Shown: positions 1 through 6,127 of the stretch, one piece after another
Position numbering within the stretch: position 1 is the first letter of the stretch
How the letters are laid out: the number at the start of each line of letters is the position of its first letter
Origin: Anaerolineaceae bacterium
GTDB taxonomy: Bacteria > Chloroflexota > Anaerolineae > Anaerolineales > Villigracilaceae
Direction: 5' to 3'
Assembly: GCA_009885445.1 (NCBI GenBank)
Contig: VFKQ01000265.1
Coordinates: 1 to 6,587 of the forward strand
Length of the DNA stretch: 6,587 nucleotides
Notes under the pieces: generated by a model
What the model saw: the letters and a program-made list of their open reading frames with translations, nothing else
Databases searched by the model: none
What the model was told of the DNA's origin: nothing
Program-made: the position numbers and the translations under genes

Positions 1-701
1 TCCGCCAAATGGACTCGCGTGTTGACGCCGATTGCCTCTTGCGCATCGTCCATGACTTCGGCCTGCACGGGCAACCCCGAGGCGACAGCCAGTTCGACGA
101 CATCCGTGAGATAGTATTCTCCCTTTTGCAGATTCTTGGCGATGCGATGCAGAGCGTCCCACAGCCATTCGGCGTTGAAACAATACGCGCCCACGTTCAG
201 TTCGCGGATGGCGAGTTGCTCGGGCGTGGCGACAACTTCCTCGACGATGGCAGAGACCGTCCCTGCCGGGGTGCGGACGATGCGACCAAAGCCATGCGGG
301 TCATCGTTGAAAACTGTCAGCATGGAGAACGGGCCAGGATTCGCTTTTTGTTTGGCGACCAACTTCGAGAGCGTCCCGCCGCGCAAGAGGGGCAGATCCG
401 CGTTACAGACGAGGACCAGGTCCGAGTGGCCGCGTAGCAAAGTCTCGGCTTGCATCACGGCATGTGCGGTGCCGAGTTGCGGTTCTTGAATCACGGTGCG
501 CGCAGAGTCGCCGAGATATTTTTTTACCTCGTCTGCACTGTGACCGATAACAACGACCGGCGTTTCGGTGCTGGCCGCGCGCATGGCTTCGAGCGCGTGC
601 CAAATCATCGGCTTGCCTAGGATGGGATGCAAAACTTTGGACAGGTCCGATTTCATGCGCGTGCCCTGGCCGGCGGCGAGAAGGATGGCGGTGATTTTCA
701 T
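1..701 (-). CDS. glmU: GlmU-type UDP-GlcNAc pyrophosphorylase, N-terminal uridylyltransferase domain (partial, 3' end off window)
   Basis: GlmU makes UDP-N-acetylglucosamine, the cytosolic precursor of peptidoglycan and other cell-envelope glycans; this N-terminal domain transfers UMP from UTP to GlcNAc-1-phosphate. The 233 visible residues are open to the window edge. They show the nucleotide-binding loop GQGTRMKS (11-18) with K22, QLGTAHA (75-81), a metal-site Asp in NADLPL (D102), GRIVR (139-143), IVEE (152-155), LNVG (168-171), GEYYLTD (194-200) and GVNTR (225-229). E154, N169 and N227 fall at the same numbers as key residues of E. coli GlmU. The usual GD of the metal motif is AD here. 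The start is the ATG at 701, with AGGAG nine bases upstream (711-715). The C-terminal acetyltransferase domain lies outside the window, so a single-domain sugar nucleotidyltransferase cannot be excluded. Confidence 0.9.
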   Translation of the reverse strand, partial: MKITAILLAAGQGTRMKSDLSKVLHPILGKPMIWHALEAMRAASTETPVVVIGHSADEVKKYLGDSARTVIQEPQLGTAHAVMQAETLLRGHSDLVLVCNADLPLLRGGTLSKLVAKQKANPGPFSMLTVFNDDPHGFGRIVRTPAGTVSAIVEEVVATPEQLAIRELNVGAYCFNAEWLWDALHRIAKNLQKGEYYLTDVVELAVASGLPVQAEVMDDAQEAIGVNTRVHLA

Positions 702-710
702 TTGAAGAGT

Positions 711-757
711 CTCCTGGCCCTCACCCCCGGCCCCTCTCCCGATTACGGGCGAGGGGA
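711..757. repeat. G/C-rich interspersed-type palindromic repeat in front of glmU
   Basis: A C-rich run on the plus strand (716-740) leads into an imperfect palindrome. CCCCTCTCCCG (731-741) and CGGGCGAGGGG (746-756) pair with one mismatch around the loop ATTA. On the minus strand it reads as G-rich blocks ending directly at the glmU Shine-Dalgarno AGGAG (711-715). From general knowledge this resembles short G/C-rich repeats scattered through intergenic DNA of environmental bacteria. One copy in this window cannot prove that it is repeated. Confidence 0.55.
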
Positions 758-770
758 GCAGAGACAAGGG

Positions 771-819
771 AAAATCAAACAGGCTCACTCCGCGCCAATG
801 GCGGGGCAAGCCTGTTTGA
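771..819 (-). terminator. Second hairpin with T-tract between tRNA-Gln and glmU (terminator or attenuator-like)
   Basis: TCAAACAGGCT (775-785) and AGCCTGTTTGA (809-819) form a perfect 11-bp inverted repeat around a 23-base loop. The loop has its own small CGCC/GGCG stem (793-796 with 800-803). On the minus strand the hairpin is followed directly by TTTT (771-774) and then CCC, which gives it the polarity of a weak rho-independent terminator for transcripts coming from the tRNA side. It could instead be a mobile palindromic repeat or part of a glmU leader. Confidence 0.5.
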
Positions 820-822
820 GAG

Positions 823-843
823 AAAAAGCCCCGCCTGCGCGGG
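823..843 (-). terminator. Rho-independent terminator of tRNA-Gln
   Basis: On the minus strand, CCCGC (843-839), loop GCAG and GCGGG (834-830) form a strong short stem, followed after GC by TTTTT (827-823). The stem begins 12 bases past the tRNA 3' end at 855, where a tRNA terminator would be expected. The left arm can also pair with a downstream GCCCCGCC (807-800), which would break this stem. Confidence 0.75.
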
Positions 844-854
844 ATATTGAATAG

Positions 855-925
855 CTGGGGCGCCTGGATTCGAACCAAGATTCACAGATTCAAAGTCTGG
901 TGTGCTGCCGTTGCACCACGCCCCA
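855..925 (-). tRNA. trnQ: tRNA-Gln (anticodon TTG)
   Basis: The 71-base gene folds as a full cloverleaf. The acceptor stem is TGGGGCG with CGCCCCA and discriminator G, and the D stem is GTGC/GCAC. The anticodon loop CTTTGAA carries TTG, which reads CAA (and CAG by wobble). The four-base variable loop is GAAT. The T arm is CTTGG-TTCGAAT-CCAGG with one T-G wobble. The weak first pair T1-A72 is typical of glutamine tRNAs. The first pair of the anticodon stem (27-43) is a C-T mismatch. CCA is not encoded, so it must be added after transcription. The gene has its own upstream promoter and a terminator 12 bases downstream. Confidence 0.95.
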
Positions 926-939
926 ATGAAAGCGACAAA

Positions 940-968
940 ATTGTATCACAGCGAACATGACGGAACAA
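940..968 (-). promoter_or_regulatory. Promoter of tRNA-Gln
   Basis: On the minus strand a -35-like TTGTTC (968-963) is followed after 17 bases by TACAAT (945-940). The -10 carries an extended TG one base upstream (TGATACAAT). Transcription would start near 933, about eight bases before the mature tRNA 5' end at 925. The promoter fits tightly into the 45-base gap after the response-regulator stop codon (971-973). Confidence 0.6.
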
Positions 969-970
969 CG

Positions 971-2032
971 TTATTTTTTCGGCGCGGGCTTGTCATCTGC
1001 AGACGGCGCGAGGCCGAGCTGTTTGGCCTGCTCGTACGAAATAATATCCGGCTTGAGCGGCGGGTTGCCGTGTTTCTCCACGGCATCGTCCCAAAAGGCG
1101 TCGGCATCTTTGGCTTCGATTTTTTTCTTACCGGCTTGGACGAGCATGTTCTCAATATCTTGCGTGGGCACATTGACGGTGGCCAGCACCGGCGCATAAG
1201 GCTCCACCACAGTGCCGTCGGGTTGCGCGGTAGGCGCGCCCATCGAGCGCAGGGCCTTTTCCATCTCTTCGCGGTGGGCCAACATGGCGGCCACCACTTT
1301 CAGCACCGTATCTGGCGCGCCAATGTTTTCTCCGGCTACCAAGAGACCATATAACGAGCTGACCGGAATCAGCACCAGGTCGTGATCGCCGCCAGTGAAG
1401 ACATGGTAATGCATCAGATTATCCTGATGAATAAAACGCGACACGCGTTGCGCGGCGCTGAAGATGGCCATGATGGCCGAAACCAGCGAGACTTCCATGC
1501 TACTGTCATAAAGTTCGCCGGCGCGCTCGAGCACGCGTCCGCGGTCACTTAATAAATAGACGGCCTGAGCCTTAGTCTCTTTGCGCAGTTTGCCCAGCAA
1601 ACCCGAGAGGGTGTCATGCCGCGCCTCCATCTTTTCATCTTCGGGCGGCAGGATGGTGCGTTTGAGATTCAGCGAACGTTCGACCACATCCAAAAAGTCA
1701 GCCAGCGGAATGGGCTTATCGAAAATCGCCATGGCTCCCGCCGCACGAATGTCTTCGCGCGTGCGTTTGTCGGTCATGGCGGTGATCAAAATGGTTTTCA
1801 CATCCGGGTTTTTGGCGCGCACTTTGGCCATGAGTTCCACGCCGGTCATGCCGGGTAACTTGTAATCGGAGATGAGCATGTCAATTTTGTGGCGCGAAAT
1901 TTCGAGCAACGCCTCTTCCCCTGATGGCGCTTCGTGAATCTCCAACTGATGGCCCAGTGTATCCAGCGTGGCATGAATCAAACGCAAAATATCGCGCTGG
2001 TCGTCCACAATTAAAATTCGGGGATGCGCCAT
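971..2032 (-). CDS. Response regulator: receiver domain plus Roadblock-like C-terminal module, no DNA-binding domain
   Basis: The 353-residue protein starts with a complete CheY-type receiver domain (about 4-122). It has the acidic pair D10/D11, phospho-acceptor D56 in LISDYKLPG, the switch threonine T84 in ILITAM, and K106 in FDKP, so it should be phosphorylatable. A linker of about 30 residues leads to an alpha/beta module (about 153-235) beginning QAVYLLSDRGRVLERAGE and ending LVLIPVSSLYGLLVAG, a pattern like Roadblock/LC7 domains. That domain call is an inference. The tail (280-353) is acidic, then Lys/Pro rich, and is unrecognised. No helix-turn-helix, GGDEF or kinase motif is seen, so output is probably by protein contact. 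ATG at 2032 has AGGAG (2046-2042) nine bases upstream, overlapping the oppF stop, so translation is probably coupled. No partner kinase gene is visible. Confidence 0.85.
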   Translation of the reverse strand: MAHPRILIVDDQRDILRLIHATLDTLGHQLEIHEAPSGEEALLEISRHKIDMLISDYKLPGMTGVELMAKVRAKNPDVKTILITAMTDKRTREDIRAAGAMAIFDKPIPLADFLDVVERSLNLKRTILPPEDEKMEARHDTLSGLLGKLRKETKAQAVYLLSDRGRVLERAGELYDSSMEVSLVSAIMAIFSAAQRVSRFIHQDNLMHYHVFTGGDHDLVLIPVSSLYGLLVAGENIGAPDTVLKVVAAMLAHREEMEKALRSMGAPTAQPDGTVVEPYAPVLATVNVPTQDIENMLVQAGKKKIEAKDADAFWDDAVEKHGNPPLKPDIISYEQAKQLGLAPSADDKPAPKK

Positions 2033-2044
2033 AAATCCATGCTC

Positions 2045-3028
2045 CTATTTCGCCAGCCAGCAGGCCACCATATGCTCAGGATTAATCGCGCGCAACTGCG
2101 GTTCTTCGATGGAACATTGTTCCACGGCAATCGGACAACGCGGATGAAAGCGGCAACCCGTGGGCGGGTTCAACGGGCTGGGCACATCCCCCTTAAGAAT
2201 TGTGCGCTGGCGTTTCAGGCGCGGGTTCGGCACGGGAATGGCAGACATCAGCGCCTGCGTGTAAGGATGTTGCGGGTTGCGAAATAATTCTTCGCGCGTG
2301 GTGATCTCGGCCACCTTGCCCAGATACATCACCACCACGCGGTCCGACACATGCTCCACCACTGAAAGGTTGTGCGCAATAAATAAATATGTCAACCCAA
2401 ATTCTTTTTGCAGGTCTTTCAAAATATTTAATACCTGCGACTGAATCGAAACGTCCAATGCAGAAACAGGTTCATCGCAAATAATAAATTTAGGGCGCAA
2501 AGCCAAAGCCCGCGCAATGCCCACACGCTGTCGCTGTCCGCCTGAAAATTCGTGCGGATAACGGCGCGCGTGATAATCTTCCAGGCCCACTTTTTTGAGC
2601 GTATCAATCATCAAATCGAAACGCTCTTTGCGCGTGCCAATGCCGTGGATGTTGAGTCCCTCCATCACCGCCTCGCCGATGGGCATACGCGGGTCGAGCG
2701 ACGCATACGGGTCCTGGAAAATTATTTGCATGTCGCGGCGCACAGACTTTAACTCGCGACCTTTGAGCGAAAAGACATCGCGCCCGTCGAAACGCACCGC
2801 GCCCGAAGTGGGTTCAATCAACCTGAGCATGGTCCTGCCGACCGTCGTCTTCCCGCACCCCGACTCGCCCACCAGCCCGAGCGTTTCGCCCTTGCGCACA
2901 AAAAACGAGACGTCGTCTACGGCCTGCACTTGATTGACGACGCGTTGCAGTAACCCGGCGCGCACCGGAAAATATTTGACGAGATGCTCTACTTCCACCA
3001 GCTTTTCAACAGAATCGGAAATCATCAT
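2045..3028 (-). CDS. oppF: Oligopeptide/dipeptide ABC importer ATPase, OppF/DppF type
   Basis: This is one of two cytosolic nucleotide-binding subunits that power an Opp/Dpp-type importer. The 327 residues show Walker A GESGCGKT (54-61), Q-loop FQDPYASLDPR (104-114), ABC signature FSGGQRQR (161-168), Walker B with catalytic E186 (IICDEP) and H-loop H219 (FIAHNLS). The C-terminal oligopeptide-transporter extension holds four cysteines, C292, C298, C305 and C323 (GCRFHPRCP...C...ACW). In some members of this family the equivalent cysteines carry an iron-sulphur cluster. FSGGQ and DPYASLDPR favour the F type over the D type. The gene starts 15 bases after the oppD stop. Two adjacent ATGs compete: GGAG (3034-3031) lies only two bases before the ATG at 3028 but five before the one at 3025, so the latter may be used. 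Peptide versus other substrates cannot be decided here. Confidence 0.93.
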   Translation of the reverse strand: MMISDSVEKLVEVEHLVKYFPVRAGLLQRVVNQVQAVDDVSFFVRKGETLGLVGESGCGKTTVGRTMLRLIEPTSGAVRFDGRDVFSLKGRELKSVRRDMQIIFQDPYASLDPRMPIGEAVMEGLNIHGIGTRKERFDLMIDTLKKVGLEDYHARRYPHEFSGGQRQRVGIARALALRPKFIICDEPVSALDVSIQSQVLNILKDLQKEFGLTYLFIAHNLSVVEHVSDRVVVMYLGKVAEITTREELFRNPQHPYTQALMSAIPVPNPRLKRQRTILKGDVPSPLNPPTGCRFHPRCPIAVEQCSIEEPQLRAINPEHMVACWLAK

Positions 3029-3030
3029 GG

Positions 3031-3034
3031 CTCC
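3031..3034 (-). promoter_or_regulatory. Shine-Dalgarno of oppF, favouring the second of two ATGs
   Basis: GGAG on the minus strand, within the 15-base gap after oppD. Spacing to the ATG at 3028 is two bases and to the ATG at 3025 five bases. The second start is therefore better placed, and would shorten the protein by one methionine. Confidence 0.5.
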
Positions 3035-3043
3035 AGTAGCCTG

Positions 3044-4063
3044 TCATTTGGAGAGCGGGGCGCGGTGGCCTTCGGCGCTCTGATACAACCAGCAACGCAC
3101 ACTATGCTCGTCGCTGACGTGAATTAAATCGGGTTTGTGCTGTGTACAAATTTCCAAGCCATGCTCAATCCGCGCTGGACAGCGCGGGGCGAAGCGGCAA
3201 CCCGCTGGCAGGTCAATAAGATTCGGCACCGAGCCGGGAATCACGTCGAGCCGTTCTTTAATCTCGCCCAAAACGGGAATCGAACCGATCAGGCCCAATG
3301 TGTAAGGGTGCAGCGGACGGTCAAAGAGCGTTTGCACATCGGCCTGCTCCACAATTTCGCCGGCGTACATCACGGCCACGCGCTCGCACATCTCGGCCAC
3401 CACGCCCAAATCGTGCGTGATCAAAATGACCGAGGTGCCCATGTCTTCGCGCAGTTTGCGAAGCAAGTCCAGAATTTGCGCTTGAATAGTCACATCCAGC
3501 GCGGTCGTCGGCTCATCGGCGATCAGCAATTCGGGCAAACATGCCAACGCCATGGCGATCATCACACGCTGGGCCATGCCGCCCGAAAGCTCATGCGGAT
3601 ACGCCTCGGCGCGGCGTTCGGCATCTGGAATGCCAACCAGAGTCAGCATTTCTACAGCGCGTTTGCGGCCAGCTTCTTTTCCAAAATTCTGGTGAATGCC
3701 GAGCACTTCGGCAATTTGGTCGCCCACTCTAAAGACCGGGTTGAGCGCAGATTGCGGCTGTTGAAAAATCATCGAGATACGATTTCCGCGCACCTTGGTC
3801 ATTTCTTTTTCGGTAAAGTCGAGCAGATTCTTGCCGTCAAAACTGATCTTGCCTTCCACAATTTTTCCCGGCTGAGAGATCAAGCCCATAATCGAAAGCG
3901 ATGTCACGCTTTTGCCACAGCCCGATTCGCCCACTAACCCGAGCACTTCGCCCGGGTACACTTCAAAATTCACACCATCCACAGCGCGCAACACACCGTC
4001 TTCGGTGTAGAAATATGTTTTTAAATTTTCCACTTCCAACAACGGCGTGGTTTTGTTTGCCAC
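3044..4063 (-). CDS. oppD: Oligopeptide/dipeptide ABC importer ATPase, OppD/DppD type
   Basis: This is the second ATPase of the importer, expected to pair with the OppF-like protein on the inner face of the permeases. The 339 residues show Walker A GESGCGKS (45-52), a Q-loop in IFQQPQSALNP (99-109), signature LSGGMAQR (159-166), Walker B with E184 (LLIADEP) and H-loop H217 (LITHDLG). SGGMAQR and QQPQSALNP are characteristic of the D subunit. The C-terminal extension (GCRFAPRCP) has C289, C295, C306 and C324, the same four-cysteine pattern as its partner. The start is a GTG at 4063 with AAGGAG (4075-4070) six bases upstream; the product then begins MANKTTPLLEVENL, so the domain is complete. 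The stop is 15 bases before oppF. A promoter lies just upstream, so the ATPase genes can be transcribed apart from the binding-protein genes. Confidence 0.94.
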   Translation of the reverse strand: MANKTTPLLEVENLKTYFYTEDGVLRAVDGVNFEVYPGEVLGLVGESGCGKSVTSLSIMGLISQPGKIVEGKISFDGKNLLDFTEKEMTKVRGNRISMIFQQPQSALNPVFRVGDQIAEVLGIHQNFGKEAGRKRAVEMLTLVGIPDAERRAEAYPHELSGGMAQRVMIAMALACLPELLIADEPTTALDVTIQAQILDLLRKLREDMGTSVILITHDLGVVAEMCERVAVMYAGEIVEQADVQTLFDRPLHPYTLGLIGSIPVLGEIKERLDVIPGSVPNLIDLPAGCRFAPRCPARIEHGLEICTQHKPDLIHVSDEHSVRCWLYQSAEGHRAPLSK

Positions 4064-4069
4064 AGCAAA

Positions 4070-4075
4070 CTCCTT
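4070..4075 (-). promoter_or_regulatory. Shine-Dalgarno of oppD, supporting the GTG start
   Basis: A strong AAGGAG on the minus strand lies six bases before GTG at 4063. No in-frame ATG with comparable context lies nearby, which makes GTG the likely initiator. Confidence 0.75.
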
Positions 4076-4100
4076 GTGCGGGTCATTTAACTATCGTGCG

Positions 4101-4122
4101 GGGCGTTCGCCCGATTATAGCA
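4101..4122 (-). promoter_or_regulatory. Extended -10 promoter for oppD-oppF-response regulator, with a palindrome at the start site
   Basis: The minus strand carries TGCTATAAT, a consensus -10 (4119-4114) with the extended TG (4122-4121). No good -35 is seen at 16-18 bases upstream; the area is GGGGGAATGCAT. Transcription would begin near 4107, leaving a leader of about 44 bases to the oppD start. GGGCG-AA-CGCCC (4112-4101) is a perfect 5-bp palindrome overlapping the expected start site, so it could be an operator or a 5' hairpin. Both roles are inference. Confidence 0.6.
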
Positions 4123-4165
4123 AAGAAATATATGCATTCCCCCTAACAGTAATGACGAGGCGCTT

Positions 4166-6127
4166 CTACGGGATGGTTGGATAAGCCAGCCACGGCGCGC
4201 CATACAAACCGGCAAAACCATCCAACACATTGTTGAATGGAAAAGCGATGCCAGTATAAGAGTCGTACACTGCGTCAGTGTAGAGCGGCACAATGGGCAG
4301 GTCATTCGCCAGCAAAAGCTGGAGCGCGGCCGATTCTGCCCGAGCCGCTTCGAGGTCGGTGGCGTTGCGCAAAAGGGCGCAGTGGCCGGTCAGCTCGGGA
4401 GTCTCGTATCCAAAAATATTTCCAGGCCCAAACACGTCACATAAATAGGCCGGGTAGCGCGCCAGTCGCAAACCGAGAATGAGCATGTCGAAATCGTGCG
4501 TGTCGTAAACGCGATACAAAACATCCTGCGCGTTGACATGCTCAAGCGCGACGGGAATGCCGAGGTGACGAATTTTTTCAGCGAGCGACTCGGCCCATTC
4601 GACGCGATACGCATCGGACTCAGACTCGTAGACGAGGAATCGCAACTGCGACACTGCGCGCCCATCCGCGCGTCTCAACACCAAGCCCGGAACGGGCGCC
4701 CCGTCCCAGGCGGGATTCACGTCCCAGCGATAGCCCGCGTCGGCGAGCATGGCGGCGGCGCGCGCGAGTCGTTCGCGCTCATCACGCGCGTCGCGGCACG
4801 GCACGCTGACGTGTGTATTGCGCCAATAAATATTTGCGCGCGGCACAATGCCATCGGCGGCGAGAAGAAAAGATTCTGCGCCGTCCCAGGCAATGCAGGC
4901 CAGCACCTGGCGCAAGACAAGCTGGCTAAGATCGGGATTATTTAAGTTGAAAGCGAGATAACGCAAATTACCGGCGCCATGGATGGAGAGTGTTTGCCCG
5001 CCGCCCTCAGGCGGAATTGCGCCATCGCTGGCGACGGCGAGGACGAGATTCACCTGTCCGTTTTTGAGCGCATTAAAAGCGACGGAACGGTTGGGGAAAA
5101 TTTTGTAAACCGCGCGGTCGAAGTACGGCGTACTAAATGGATAGGCTGAGTTGAGCACGTTGACGATTTGATTCGTTTTAATTTCGTCGGGCTTGAACGG
5201 GCCGAAGGTGGGTTCATCTTCCGCAGACAGGGCATAAAGCGCGGCGCGGCCTGCGGCAAAAACAGCGTCGAGTTGATTTTGTTTTTCTTCGAGATGCGCG
5301 CCAATCGAATTAATGTCGTCCTGTCGTTTGTTGATTTCGGTTTGCACGTTGTTAAATTCGAGCGTACCGAATGCCAGCGTGGAGAGTTGTTGAAGCAGGT
5401 CGTCTTGTTCGCGTTGCAGGCGGGCGCGTTCTGTTTGCATGTCAAGCATGGCGCTTTCAATTTCCAGCTGTGGTTTGAGCACGGCCTGCGCCGATTCTAT
5501 TTTGGGTGACCAATATGCCGCGCTGACAATCGGTCCTTGCAACGCGCCGTATTGCCAGTCTGGAATGGTTGGCTGGGAGTTGAAAATAAATTTAATTGTT
5601 TTCGCGCCGCTTGCTTCGGCGCGCAAAAGAATATTAGGGTTGTAAGCGGCGGCCCAATCGAGGCCGAGACGAAATGTCAGCGCGGTGTTGACGCTGAAGG
5701 CCACATCTTTGGCGCTGACGGGTGAGCCGTCAGACCAAACGAGTCCGGCGCGCAGAGTCACCGTTGCGGTGAATGTATCGCCCTCTTGTTTAAAAGCGGT
5801 GGGATTGCCGTCGGCGAGATAGGATTCAAATTCCCCGGTTTGCGCGTTGAGGCGATAGAGGCTGGGCCAGAAGCCAGCTTGGGCGGCGCGATTGTTATAG
5901 TCCACGCCGGGTTCGTCGTAGGTGGCCCAGACGTTGCTGAGATTCACGTCACCGATGAGGGCGAAGGTGATGGACCCCCCTCTTATCCCCCCCACGGGGG
6001 GGAGGGTTGTGGACTCCCCGCCTGTCGTGGCGCGAGTCGATTCGGGGGCGGGCGTGAGAGGCTTGGGCGGGGTACAAGCCACGAGCAGGGCAAGCAGGCC
6101 CACGGTCCAAAAAAGAGGCGGGCGCAT
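4166..6127 (-). CDS. Family-5 solute-binding lipoprotein (OppA/DppA type) with coiled-coil insertion
   Basis: This is the extracytoplasmic, lipid-anchored receptor of an Opp/Dpp-type importer. The 653 residues begin with a short signal peptide ending in lipobox LVAC (C18), then a Thr/Pro/Ser/Gly linker (19-51). Family-5 motifs follow in order: GSITFALIGDV (51-61), LVWSDGSPVSAKDVAFSVN (129-147), GPIVSAAYW (198-206), FGPFKPDEI (308-316), YFDRAVYKIFPNRSVAFNAL (335-354), LRYLAFNLNNPDL (388-400) and NDLPIVPLYTD (608-618). Between YW and FGPF lies a Gln/Glu-rich helical hairpin (about 208-302) where the family normally has a short loop, which explains much of the extra length. The start ATG overlaps the upstream stop as TAATG and has only a weak GAGG 13 bases upstream, so translational coupling is likely. 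Upstream in-frame sequence to 6403 is Arg/His-rich and out of frame with the real upstream gene. The ligand is not predictable. Confidence 0.9.
   Translation of the reverse strand: MRPPLFWTVGLLALLVACTPPKPLTPAPESTRATTGGESTTLPPVGGIRGGSITFALIGDVNLSNVWATYDEPGVDYNNRAAQAGFWPSLYRLNAQTGEFESYLADGNPTAFKQEGDTFTATVTLRAGLVWSDGSPVSAKDVAFSVNTALTFRLGLDWAAAYNPNILLRAEASGAKTIKFIFNSQPTIPDWQYGALQGPIVSAAYWSPKIESAQAVLKPQLEIESAMLDMQTERARLQREQDDLLQQLSTLAFGTLEFNNVQTEINKRQDDINSIGAHLEEKQNQLDAVFAAGRAALYALSAEDEPTFGPFKPDEIKTNQIVNVLNSAYPFSTPYFDRAVYKIFPNRSVAFNALKNGQVNLVLAVASDGAIPPEGGGQTLSIHGAGNLRYLAFNLNNPDLSQLVLRQVLACIAWDGAESFLLAADGIVPRANIYWRNTHVSVPCRDARDERERLARAAAMLADAGYRWDVNPAWDGAPVPGLVLRRADGRAVSQLRFLVYESESDAYRVEWAESLAEKIRHLGIPVALEHVNAQDVLYRVYDTHDFDMLILGLRLARYPAYLCDVFGPGNIFGYETPELTGHCALLRNATDLEAARAESAALQLLLANDLPIVPLYTDAVYDSYTGIAFPFNNVLDGFAGLYGAPWLAYPTIP
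5975..6006. repeat. Palindromic G/C repeat inside the lipoprotein coding region
   Basis: On the plus strand TCCCCCCC (5986-5993) and GGGGGGGA (5996-6003) form a perfect 8-bp palindrome with an AC loop. It is flanked by a second complementary pair, CCCTC (5978-5982) and GAGGG (6002-6006). The element is translated in frame as LPPVGGIRGG (residues 42-51), in the flexible linker behind the lipidated cysteine. It looks like an interspersed palindromic repeat of the kind more often found between genes. Confidence 0.6.

Noticed and set aside
9..437. Plus-strand open frame of 142 codons opposite glmU
   Set aside because: It is the shadow of a well-supported GlmU domain; the product resembles no family and no ribosome site was seen.
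745..767. Possible glmU promoter, TTGTCT (767-762) with a TAAT-containing -10 on the minus strand
   Set aside because: The -10 match is poor and falls inside the G/C-rich repeat, so there is too little support to call it.
902..1354. Plus-strand open frame of 150 codons over tRNA-Gln and the response regulator
   Set aside because: It begins inside the tRNA gene and runs antisense to a clear receiver protein; it is a composition artefact.
3137..3937. Plus-strand open frame of 266 codons opposite oppD
   Set aside because: The opposite strand has every ABC ATPase motif. The plus-strand product is rich in His/Arg/Gln/Asn without recognisable motifs, typical of an antisense shadow.
4496..4945. 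Plus-strand open frame of 149 codons opposite the lipoprotein
   Set aside because: Antisense shadow of conserved family-5 sequence, with no motif of its own.
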